This document shows, piece after piece, positions 15,833 through 24,239 of a DNA stretch of 64,000 nt. The stretch is from positions 89,519-153,518 of the forward strand of contig JAFGWU010000061.1 of NCBI GenBank assembly GCA_016936975.1, given 5' to 3'. Made by a program: the position numbers and the translations under genes. Position 1 is the stretch's first letter, and each line of letters begins with the position of its first letter. Source of the stretch: Bacteroidales bacterium (GTDB taxonomy: Bacteria; Bacteroidota; Bacteroidia; Bacteroidales; GCA-2748055). Under the pieces are notes generated by a model. That model saw only the letters and a list, made by a program, of their open reading frames with translations. It did no database searches and was not told where the DNA came from.

Positions 15833-17389
15833 CTACTCGGTGACAGGTTCTAAAATGATACAGTCGATTCGCATGATCCGGTTGAAATCCCCGGACTGCT
15901 CCTCTTCGGTGGTTACAGCGTTGATGACCTCCAGTTTTACAGCCACCCTGTCGTAATCCTCGTCGATGATATTCGCGTACTCGAAATCAAACGGTTCCAC
16001 CAGCATTTTCGTCATCTGGTCGGGACTGGTCACATTGTCGACAGGAGTGATCCTTTTAATGAATGTGCTTCCGCTAGCCCGGCGGATATAAGTGAGTATG
16101 AACTTCACTTTCGTGGGGATAATATCGGAAGCGTTGACAATGGTACCGGGAACGAAGACACAATATATATTGTAGGTTGCCGAGAGGGTATTGGGAATTT
16201 CAAACTCCACGCTGGCCTCGGAGGAGGTCGGGTCTACCAGGATGTAGCGGTTATCCGACACATCCAGTCCGGAACCAAAACTGGTCCTCGGAAAAATATT
16301 GGATCTGGTATTCACCCTTCCCTCGGAATCCTCGGCTTCAATTCTTATCTCCCTGAACCAGGAAACTGTATCGGCATAAGGCATCTGACCGATGACATAG
16401 GCCAGTCCGTTGCTGAGGACGACCGGCCCGGTAGCAGGGAACAGGGAAGCCGGGTTATAATAAACGTTACCGGTGGTGGTCACCACCGAATCCAGGGTTG
16501 CTGGTTCGGTGAGGCGCTCATGGAAGAGCATGTCTTTGACGAGGGTCCACTGGGTCAGTTTGCGCTGCCGGATGGTGCTTCCGGCATCCCCCGGAAAGTT
16601 GAAATAATTTACAATCCGCCCATAGGCTTCGGTCCATGCTGAATTGTCGGGCAGGATCGCCGTGTAAATACTGTCTTCCGAATCGATGGCCCCCAGTTTT
16701 TCCAGGACCGGGTTGGTCAGAACGAAGACGGTATCAAAAATGGGCTGACCATCCTCGTTCACCCCGATTTCCACGCTGTTGACCGGGTCAAAGTCGAGAA
16801 TATTATTTTCATCCAGGTAGGTGCGCAAAGAATCGAGGTTCTCCGTACGGCCAATATATTCCCAGAGGTTATCCAGGAACGGGGCATACCCGTCGATCAC
16901 GTGCACCAGTCCGTTCATGGCCGGCAGGTCAGGCTCCACAACATTGTGATCCGCGAAGCTGAAACCCGAGGCGGAACGTTCAAAACGGATGTATTTGCCA
17001 TTCAGCATCCGGACCGACCGGCTCTCGACACCGGAGGTGGTGATCCGGCTCCGGGCAATGTGGTTCCTGACGATTTCCAGTACCAGCCTGGTATCCGTGG
17101 TATCGACTCCGCTGAGGGCCTCATTCACCGGGGCCCAGACGGTAAACGACTGGGAGGCATCCAGGAGTTCATCATAACCGGTTATCTGAAGCATCTTTGA
17201 GAAGAGCGACAGGTTGGAATGCTCTTCAATCTGCTCTTTCAGTGTCTTATCCGGAAGATTGAAAGTATCCTCGTCATAGTGTCTGCCCCACTCATCGCTG
17301 CACGTCTGAATAAACAGGGTGCCTGTCAGCAACACGAAGGGCATAAAACGCTTAAGAAAGATTTGATTCATATCAAACGGCTTTATCAT
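15833..17389 (-). CDS. fasciclin (FAS1)-domain surface lipoprotein with C-terminal beta-sandwich
   Basis: This is a 518-residue protein. The N-terminal signal runs into FIQTCSDEW, a likely lipobox Cys. FAS1 domain 1 spans about 45-175 (LSLFSKMLQITGYDELLDASQSFTVWAPVNEAL … NGLVHVIDGY). FAS1-like domain 2 spans about 180-350 (YTAILPDNSAWTEAYGRIVNYF … LSNGLAYVIGQMP). The last ~165 residues (IRIEAEDSEGRVNTRSN … RIDCIILEP) look like a carbohydrate-binding-type beta-sandwich. Only 2 bp separate its ATG (17389) from the upstream FAS1 gene stop. FAS1 domains are adhesion modules; in a SusCD operon the place corresponds to SusE/SusF surface glycan-binding proteins, so a ligand-capture role is inferred. 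Confidence 0.8.
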   Translation of the reverse strand: MIKPFDMNQIFLKRFMPFVLLTGTLFIQTCSDEWGRHYDEDTFNLPDKTLKEQIEEHSNLSLFSKMLQITGYDELLDASQSFTVWAPVNEALSGVDTTDTRLVLEIVRNHIARSRITTSGVESRSVRMLNGKYIRFERSASGFSFADHNVVEPDLPAMNGLVHVIDGYAPFLDNLWEYIGRTENLDSLRTYLDENNILDFDPVNSVEIGVNEDGQPIFDTVFVLTNPVLEKLGAIDSEDSIYTAILPDNSAWTEAYGRIVNYFNFPGDAGSTIRQRKLTQWTLVKDMLFHERLTEPATLDSVVTTTGNVYYNPASLFPATGPVVLSNGLAYVIGQMPYADTVSWFREIRIEAEDSEGRVNTRSNIFPRTSFGSGLDVSDNRYILVDPTSSEASVEFEIPNTLSATYNIYCVFVPGTIVNASDIIPTKVKFILTYIRRASGSTFIKRITPVDNVTSPDQMTKMLVEPFDFEYANIIDEDYDRVAVKLEVINAVTTEEEQSGDFNRIMRIDCIILEPVTE

Positions 17390-17391
17390 CT

Positions 17392-19359
17392 TTAATAAAT
17401 ATCTTCATATTCCAGGACTTCCACGGGAACAAACTCCAGGTAGTCGAACATAAACTCACCGGACCGGACGGCTTTGACGGAAAAGGTATGGGTTCCGGCT
17501 TCGGCGAATGTATAGATTCCCAGTATACGGCGGAGGGCGGCTTCATCATTGCGTGCGGGTTCTCCCGAGTACCAGGTCGGGTTTATTGCCCTGAAGCTGG
17601 CCGGTGCTTTCATATATCCGCGGTTGCGCATCATTTTGTCATTTTCATATCCATAGGGGTCATTGGGATCGATACCGGGATATACCCAGCCTATTTTCGG
17701 GTTATTCGCATAGAGGCGCAGGTCGAGGGGGATCCCTGTCGGCTGGCCATCCCAGTAGAGCTGTGCCGCTCCGCGGAAGATGGTGGGCTGGTAACCGAAC
17801 CGCACCTCGTAGGTTCCGGCGGGGATCGGGGGGGTGATGATCTCAAAATCATACAATCCCCGCAGCCACACCTCGTCGCCCTGGTAATCGCAGAAGCGGT
17901 CGTCTGCATTATAGTACCAGAATTCTGTGGTTTCAGAGGTGGTTATCCTTTCGACATAACCCTGAGGCAGGAGCCACATCTCCGAAGGATACTCGGGGGT
18001 GGCATGTCCGATCCGGATATTGTTGTTGGTCAGTTCGGGGAAGAAGCTGGCGGCATCCATCCTCAGCCGCTTGCTCGAGATCATCCGGTCCACCTCCGGC
18101 GTGTACGCCAGGATATTGTCAATTTCGTGGTATACCCCGTTAACGGCATCGTTGTCAAAATCATCCGTCAGCCGGATGGCGTCGCCCGAGGCGATCATGT
18201 TGAAAACATTGTATTCATTGGTCGTACGGAGTGTGCGGACCTCCATCAGGGTATTCGGACACATGGTCTCGATGTATTCAAACATATCCTGGGTCTTGAT
18301 GGAGTGGGTTTCCCCCCTTGTTTCAAAATATTGCCCGGTATTGTCGTACTTCTCAATGAAGAGGATGGCCGACAGCTTTTTGTTGATCAGGTGGTAGGCC
18401 ACAAACCGGTTCAGGCTGTTTTTACGGTCCTTTAGATCCGTGACGGCCGCATCCCGGGGATAGATCTGGTCGTATACCTGCTTTGCATAATCTTTCAGGT
18501 CCTCAAGGTTGTTGATTCCCTCCCTGGCATAGGTATCATTGCTCTCCATCATGGCTGTGAATCCGAATTTGCGTTCCTTGGGCACATGAATGATACTTCC
18601 GATCGCATAAAACGTCCCTTCCCACTCATCATATAAACTGCCCGGGGAGTACTCTTCATCCTTTACGGGGGCCAGCTTCTGATCCAGGCCGGTGGCCATC
18701 AGCGCCTCGAAAAAGAGGGAAAACTTATCATCGGCGGCGATCGCTTCAATAAGCGTATTCTCCGTGGGGGAGAGGGTTTTGTTAATCGTGTGGACCACCC
18801 CGTTGTGCAACTCAATATCCTTTACCTCAATACGGGAGGTGGTATTGACCCTGTATTCCAAACTGCCCTCTCCCGGATTGAAGGAGATCTTCAGGAACCG
18901 GCCGCTCATGGTCAGGTTGGGGAGGAAGCCGTCGACAAATTCTTCGGTCGTCACAATAAATCCCTTGATGATATGGTCGTAGGCGATCTTTTTCAGCGTA
19001 TCGGCAGAAAAATCGCTCAATGAATTTTTTCCTTTGGACTGGTAGAAATTGATCATGGCCTCATTATCGGGCAGAAAACAGGTGTACTGTCCGTATGCGT
19101 TCAGCAATCCCATCACGCCGCTCATTTCAAGCAGTTGCGAGAACTCCGAATAGGATTCGGGCCGGTTGGATATATAATCCCCCACGGTCTCGCCGGTAAA
19201 GGTGTAATAGGAATCTCCCATCTCTTCCGGGGTACAGGCGGAGAAGATCAAAATCATCACCACGGGGATACCGGTTCGTATCCCTCCCGGGCCTAACCTG
19301 CGGGCCAACCCGGCCAGAAAGCTGTAAATGCCCGGCAGACTTATGATATTCTTCTTCAT
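17392..19359 (-). CDS. fasciclin (FAS1)-domain surface lipoprotein
   Basis: This is a 655-residue protein. It has a long basic N-terminus, a hydrophobic segment and lipobox LIFSAC (Cys42), followed by TPEEMGDSYYTFTGETV. FAS1 domain 1 spans about 60-200 (FSQLLEMSGVMGLLNAYGQYTCFLPDNEAM … LHNGVVHTINKTL). A second, divergent FAS1 region with a long insert spans about 205-425 (KFSLFFEALMATGLDQKL … VYHEIDNILAYTP). The C-terminal ~200 residues form a jelly-roll-like segment (AGTYEVRFGYQPTIFRGA … AGTHTFSVKAVRSG, ending DYLEFVPV) reminiscent of CBM-type domains. It is co-transcribed between SusD (12 bp upstream) and the next FAS1 gene (2 bp downstream). It probably acts at the outer surface, binding the ligand of the SusCD systems. 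Confidence 0.8.
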   Translation of the reverse strand: MKKNIISLPGIYSFLAGLARRLGPGGIRTGIPVVMILIFSACTPEEMGDSYYTFTGETVGDYISNRPESYSEFSQLLEMSGVMGLLNAYGQYTCFLPDNEAMINFYQSKGKNSLSDFSADTLKKIAYDHIIKGFIVTTEEFVDGFLPNLTMSGRFLKISFNPGEGSLEYRVNTTSRIEVKDIELHNGVVHTINKTLSPTENTLIEAIAADDKFSLFFEALMATGLDQKLAPVKDEEYSPGSLYDEWEGTFYAIGSIIHVPKERKFGFTAMMESNDTYAREGINNLEDLKDYAKQVYDQIYPRDAAVTDLKDRKNSLNRFVAYHLINKKLSAILFIEKYDNTGQYFETRGETHSIKTQDMFEYIETMCPNTLMEVRTLRTTNEYNVFNMIASGDAIRLTDDFDNDAVNGVYHEIDNILAYTPEVDRMISSKRLRMDAASFFPELTNNNIRIGHATPEYPSEMWLLPQGYVERITTSETTEFWYYNADDRFCDYQGDEVWLRGLYDFEIITPPIPAGTYEVRFGYQPTIFRGAAQLYWDGQPTGIPLDLRLYANNPKIGWVYPGIDPNDPYGYENDKMMRNRGYMKAPASFRAINPTWYSGEPARNDEAALRRILGIYTFAEAGTHTFSVKAVRSGEFMFDYLEFVPVEVLEYEDIY

Positions 19360-19371
19360 GGTAAAATGCTT

Positions 19372-20937
19372 TTACGGTTTATTCGTATTATCCGATGTGA
19401 TTTCATAGAACGGGTTTTGCTCCAGGGCGGGGTTCGCCTTCAGTTCGTCCTCATGGATCGGCAGATAGAGTGCTTCCATGACAGACATCTTGGAGGACTG
19501 AACGCTTGCACTCCCGGTAAATTTTTTCATGACGTAGCCCAGCAGGGGGGCCGGTGAATCGGCTCTCCGGGCCAGGCGCATCAGCGCAAACCAGCGTTTG
19601 CCTTCGAACATCAGCTCCCGCTGGTGCTCTCTCAGGAAAAGGTTTTCCAGGTCCATCTTCGAGCTGTAATTTTCCGCCATCAGGGGTGAGTTGGCCTGCT
19701 CGGGATTCGACCGGAGGTAGGTGGTGTTGATCATGCGCATCGTCTCTTCGGGATCGGTCTCGAGCTGGATCAGCGCTTCGGCCTTCATGAGGATCACATC
19801 CGAGAGGCGGTAAACGATCCAGTTGGGGGTGGTGCTCCGGTAAATATAGGTGCTCACGCCGGTGGTGACATTTTCCTGGCGCAGGGCCCCGGCATATTTA
19901 AATATAAAATACCGGTCGCCGCCCGACTCCTGCCGGAGGAAATCCTTTTCCCGAAGGTCCTCCTCGCTCTCCGTTCCGGCGGCGGTGCGGTAATTAAACG
20001 GACTGGCCTCTCCCGTGACAAAAACGCCGGGGAAGCTCCACTGTCCGGCTTCACTGCCGTAAAGGCCGTAGAAATCCCTGAGGACCCAGTTGAACATGTT
20101 ATCTTCATCAAACTGCAGTTCAAAAATACTCTCCGTGGAGTTGCCCTCATAAAAGACCTGCTCCAGCACATCCTCCCCGTTCACCAGTTCCAGATCCTGT
20201 TCGGCATCGTTCAGGACCTGGTTGCACATCTCCACGCATTTTCCATAATCCTCCTGCCAGAGATGGATATCTGCCAGCAGTGCCCTTATGGCATTGCGGG
20301 TTATCCGGCCCTTGTTATACTGGTTGATCTCGAAACGGTCGCGTGCGTAATAGAGTGCGGTTGTCAGGTCGGTCACAAGATGATCCAGAATGACCTCCTC
20401 GGATGATTTGGGAATACGGTAATCCTGTGCATCATCGATGCTCGGATTATCGACCCAGGGCACTTCCCCGAATGTCCTGACCAGGTAAAAATAGGCCAGG
20501 GCCCTGATGGTCAGGATCTCTGCTTCCAGGGCATGAAGTTTCGACTCGGTGAAATTCGGATCGATAGCCACCACTTCGGGGGCATAGTGCAGAAAGTTGT
20601 TGCAATAGTTAATGACGGTATAAAATGCGCCCCAGTGGCAGTAGCTGTTCTCCGGGGAGATATCCACGTTAAGCATCTTATACATGTCAATGGGCATATT
20701 GTTTCCAAAGGTCACGTTATCGGAGCGCAGTTCTCCCCAGACCAGCATGCGGCTCATGCTGTTCCATTCGGTAAGGGAGCGGTAGCAGGCGGCCACGACC
20801 TGGTTAACCTGGCTTTCATTTTTCCAGAAATCTTCCAGGACCACCTCACTTTCAGGCCTGATATCCAGCCACTCGGTACAACCCGGGGCTGTCAGCAAGA
20901 TTCCTGTTACGGCAAGTATTGAAATAATTTTTCTCAT
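19372..20937 (-). CDS. SusD/RagB-family lipoprotein (first pair of the FAS1 operon)
   Basis: This is a 521-residue protein with lipobox TAPGC (Cys20). The canonical SusD start is DIRPESEVVLEDFWKNESQVNQVVAACYRSL. SusD-like helices follow: YTVINYCNNFLHYAPEVVA, EAEILTIRALAYFYLVRTFGEVPW, TRNAIRALLADIHLWQEDYGKCVEMCNQVLN. The C-terminal signature is HQRELMFEGKRWFALMRLARR and ALEQNPFY near the end. The length is typical. It lies 13 bp after its SusC partner and 12 bp before a FAS1 gene. It is expected to form the SusC2D2 pedal-bin transporter with the adjacent SusC. Confidence 0.92.
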   Translation of the reverse strand: MRKIISILAVTGILLTAPGCTEWLDIRPESEVVLEDFWKNESQVNQVVAACYRSLTEWNSMSRMLVWGELRSDNVTFGNNMPIDMYKMLNVDISPENSYCHWGAFYTVINYCNNFLHYAPEVVAIDPNFTESKLHALEAEILTIRALAYFYLVRTFGEVPWVDNPSIDDAQDYRIPKSSEEVILDHLVTDLTTALYYARDRFEINQYNKGRITRNAIRALLADIHLWQEDYGKCVEMCNQVLNDAEQDLELVNGEDVLEQVFYEGNSTESIFELQFDEDNMFNWVLRDFYGLYGSEAGQWSFPGVFVTGEASPFNYRTAAGTESEEDLREKDFLRQESGGDRYFIFKYAGALRQENVTTGVSTYIYRSTTPNWIVYRLSDVILMKAEALIQLETDPEETMRMINTTYLRSNPEQANSPLMAENYSSKMDLENLFLREHQRELMFEGKRWFALMRLARRADSPAPLLGYVMKKFTGSASVQSSKMSVMEALYLPIHEDELKANPALEQNPFYEITSDNTNKP

Positions 20938-20950
20938 CTGTTCGCTTATT

Positions 20951-23900
20951 TTAAAAAGAAACGGATATCCCCAATGTGCAATCCTTGGAGCGGGGGGTAC
21001 TGGAATTATCCGTGCTCACCCCCAGGGAACCATAACCCACTTCGGGATCCACCCCGGAGTACCTGGTCAGCACAAACAGGTTGTTAATAGTCAGATAGAA
21101 GCTCAGCTGTTCCAGGTTCCATTTATTCAGTTTAGAACGGGGTACGGAATAGTTAAAGGTGAGGTATTTCAGGCGCACAAACGAACCGTCTTCCACGTAC
21201 CGGTCGCTGCCCAGCCAGTTATACCCGTAGTTGTAAAGGGCACGGGGCATGTCGGTCACATCCCCGTCCTTGCGCCAGCGCCAGTTCACCCTAACACTCT
21301 GGTTATTCAGCGTATACATATTTTCAGCGTACATACGGGCCGTATTCACGATCATGTTCCCGTACCGGAAATTAAAGAAGATGGTACAGCCGAAGTTCTT
21401 ATAGCGTATGGTGGAACCGAATCCCCCGTTCACCTTGGGGTTTGAGTTCCCCAGGTATACGATGTCCAGTTCGTCGATCGTCCCGTCGTGATTGATGTCT
21501 TCGTAGATGGCATCTCCTCCTTTGAACTGGTATTCATTGCTCTTCCCGTAGGCAAAATACATGGGCAGGGGATTTCCGTCCTCATCCGTGAAGACGTTTC
21601 CGTTTTCATCCCGGGCAACCGGGGCGTTCTCCTGCACGCCGGGGATATATTCATTATACTGGTAGACGCCCAGGTACTTGAATCCGTAGATCGATCCGAA
21701 GGAGTTTCCTTCCTGGATCCGGGAGAGGAAGGAACCATTCGCATAATTGAAGTCGGCGTTGTAGTTGGCCAGCACATCGTCCCTCAGTTCCACGATCGTG
21801 TTCACGTAGTTGGAGAGGTTAAAGTTGAAATCCATCCGGAAGTCATTGGTCCGGACGGCGTTATTGGTGAAAAAGTTCATTTCCCATCCGTCATTGTCCA
21901 TGATACCGACATTCTGCACGGGGACGTTGGAATATCCCGAGGTGCTGGGCACCCTCAGGTTCGAAAACAGAAGGTCCTCTGTAAGCTTGTTGTAGAAGTT
22001 GATATCGAAGACGTATCGGTTATCCAGGAATCCCACGTCCAGACCGACATTTAACGAGGTGGTGGTCTCCCATTTCAGGTCCGAGAGCCGGAGAGTCGTC
22101 GGGCGGGTGGCCACCATATCGATATAGATCCCGTAAGGCGAGTAACGGCTGAAGTGCAGGTACTCTTCCCAAGGTTCGTTTCCGCTGATCCCCCAGCTCG
22201 GCCGGACAGCCAGCATGCTCAGCCAGCTGCGCGAAAACTGCATGAAGGGTTCATCGGAAATGATCCATTTGGCTGAAATTCCCGGGAAGTTGCCAAACTT
22301 GTGGTCGTTTCCGAATTTGGTGCTTCCATCCCTGCGGAAGGTGAAACCAAAAATGTAGCGGTTTTTGAAAGTGTAATGGCCCCTGGCGAGCAGGGCATTG
22401 GAGCGGTAGGCATAACGGCTGGATGACATACCGTTCAGGTACCCGTCTGTGGAGGCTTCGATGATCTCCCCGGAGGGAAGGTTGGAGGTCCAGATACCCT
22501 GACTGGAATTATTCCCGGTACGGACCTGGACCGATCCGTAGAGCAGTACACTGTGGTTCGGGTTGTTAAATTTGGGCTGCCAGGTAATGTTATTGTCGAC
22601 CATTACGGTCATGCTTTCCGAATCCTGGCTCTCGGCGCGATTCACCTGACCGTCGTTCCACGGGAAATTCGAAACCTCGCGGGGCAGGAAACGGGTGGTC
22701 TTGTCGTTGTTCACGTCGAAGGTCACGTACATATTGTATCTCAGGGTATGCACCTCGGGGTCGAGCAGATCATACTGCAGGCGGAAGGTTGGCAGGATCC
22801 GGTAGTTCTTCAGATTGTTTTTTGCGAGGTACGCCAGGGCCACCGGGTTCTTCAGATCGCGCTGGTCGCTGTGGAGGTTGGTGGACCGGGAGATATTGTA
22901 ATATACATCGGTGTCGTCCCCCTCCAGGTCCTGCTGGTAAACACTCACGTTCGGCATCTTGCGGTAGGCGATCCCCAGGAGGTTTTCATAATTCCGGTCG
23001 TTATCGGTATAGGTAAATGAGAGCTCGGATATGAATTTAATCCGTTCCGATACCGAGTAATCCAGGTAAGCGCGTGAGGAGATCCTGTTCAGCTCCTGGC
23101 CGATGACCGTTCCGGTCTGGTTCAGGAAACCGCCCGACACGCGGAATCTAGCCCGTTCGCCGCCTCCCGAGATGGTAAGGTAGTTATCGTGCTTGAATCC
23201 CGGCTGGGTAACCTCGGCAATCCAGTCGGTGTTGTTGTTAAAGTTCTCAAACTCCGAAAAAGTGGGGTCGTACAGAAATTCGCGCACATCGGCGGCATTC
23301 TCATCCTGCTGTGGATTGAAGTAGGCCTGCTTGACCAGCATCGTATAGTCGTCGCCGTCGAGCATCTCCCATCCCCTGGGCTGAATGGCCCCGGTCAGGC
23401 GGTAGGAGTACTGCACGCGGGTGGGCCCGGGCAGTCCTTTTTTGGTTTTAATGACCAGGACGCCGTTGGCGCCTTTTGATCCCCACACTGCGGTGGAGGA
23501 GGCATCCTTCAGGACGGTGATCTCTTCAATATCATCGGGGTTTATGCTCAGCATGTTGGCATACTGTTCCTGGTTGGCGGTGGCAAAATCAAAGGAGGGA
23601 TCGATCTCCACCTCGTAGGGGATGCCGTTGACCACGATCAGCGGTTCGCTGTTGGCATTGATGGAGGTTGCGCCCCTGATCCTCATGGAAGTCCCGGCGC
23701 CCGGGTCCCCCGAATTGGCCACGATATCCAGACCGGCGATTCTTCCCTGCAGGGCATCGTCTATAGAGGTCACCTGTATCCCTTCGAAGGCTTTGGTGTC
23801 GATGGTCTGAACCGCGGTGGAGACTTCCCGCTGGGGTATGGAGAAGGTCCCGTCACTGTGCTTTTTCTCAGCCACGATGACCACCTCGGAGATCTCCAGC

Positions 23901-24226
23901 CGTTCCTCCTCCAGGGAGGCATTGATGGTCCTGGCGGATCCGATATCCTTCGTCTGCGGGACAAATCCCACGTACCTGAAGACCAGTTTGTTCTCAGGGT
24001 CCTTTATTCTGAGGACATAATGGCCGTTGACGTCGGTGATCGTGGCGCTGATGATCCTTTTATTCCTGTCTTCCTCCACGACGGTTGCGCTGATGAGACC
24101 CTCCCCGTCCGTTGCAGAGGTCACCGTGCCCTGCACCACCATTTTGGACCCCTGGGACTGGCCCGATACGAGGGAGGTTGTCAACAGGTAAAGGAGGAAG
24201 ATTGTTCCTGCAAATGTGCGTTTCAT
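20951..24226 (-). CDS. SusC/RagA-family TonB-linked transporter (first pair of the FAS1 operon)
   Basis: This is a 1091-residue protein from ATG 24226, where a clear signal peptide begins (MKRTFAGTIFLLYLLTTSLV). The open frame continues 47 codons upstream into the preceding gene's end without coding character. Residues ~30-105 are a carboxypeptidase-regulatory-like domain (VVQGTVTSATDGEGLISATV … YVGFVPQTKDIG). The plug (~125-255) has DDALQGRIAGLDIVANSGDPGAGTSMRIRG, LIVVNGIPYE and VLKDASSTAVWGSKGANGVLVI. The rest is a 22-strand-type barrel ending CTLGISVSF with the C-terminal aromatic. It differs clearly from the second SusC in this operon in N-terminal and loop sequences, so the two are not recent duplicates. 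Confidence 0.93.
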   Translation of the reverse strand: MKRTFAGTIFLLYLLTTSLVSGQSQGSKMVVQGTVTSATDGEGLISATVVEEDRNKRIISATITDVNGHYVLRIKDPENKLVFRYVGFVPQTKDIGSARTINASLEEERLEISEVVIVAEKKHSDGTFSIPQREVSTAVQTIDTKAFEGIQVTSIDDALQGRIAGLDIVANSGDPGAGTSMRIRGATSINANSEPLIVVNGIPYEVEIDPSFDFATANQEQYANMLSINPDDIEEITVLKDASSTAVWGSKGANGVLVIKTKKGLPGPTRVQYSYRLTGAIQPRGWEMLDGDDYTMLVKQAYFNPQQDENAADVREFLYDPTFSEFENFNNNTDWIAEVTQPGFKHDNYLTISGGGERARFRVSGGFLNQTGTVIGQELNRISSRAYLDYSVSERIKFISELSFTYTDNDRNYENLLGIAYRKMPNVSVYQQDLEGDDTDVYYNISRSTNLHSDQRDLKNPVALAYLAKNNLKNYRILPTFRLQYDLLDPEVHTLRYNMYVTFDVNNDKTTRFLPREVSNFPWNDGQVNRAESQDSESMTVMVDNNITWQPKFNNPNHSVLLYGSVQVRTGNNSSQGIWTSNLPSGEIIEASTDGYLNGMSSSRYAYRSNALLARGHYTFKNRYIFGFTFRRDGSTKFGNDHKFGNFPGISAKWIISDEPFMQFSRSWLSMLAVRPSWGISGNEPWEEYLHFSRYSPYGIYIDMVATRPTTLRLSDLKWETTTSLNVGLDVGFLDNRYVFDINFYNKLTEDLLFSNLRVPSTSGYSNVPVQNVGIMDNDGWEMNFFTNNAVRTNDFRMDFNFNLSNYVNTIVELRDDVLANYNADFNYANGSFLSRIQEGNSFGSIYGFKYLGVYQYNEYIPGVQENAPVARDENGNVFTDEDGNPLPMYFAYGKSNEYQFKGGDAIYEDINHDGTIDELDIVYLGNSNPKVNGGFGSTIRYKNFGCTIFFNFRYGNMIVNTARMYAENMYTLNNQSVRVNWRWRKDGDVTDMPRALYNYGYNWLGSDRYVEDGSFVRLKYLTFNYSVPRSKLNKWNLEQLSFYLTINNLFVLTRYSGVDPEVGYGSLGVSTDNSSTPRSKDCTLGISVSF

Positions 24227-24239
24227 ATTTCTGGTTATT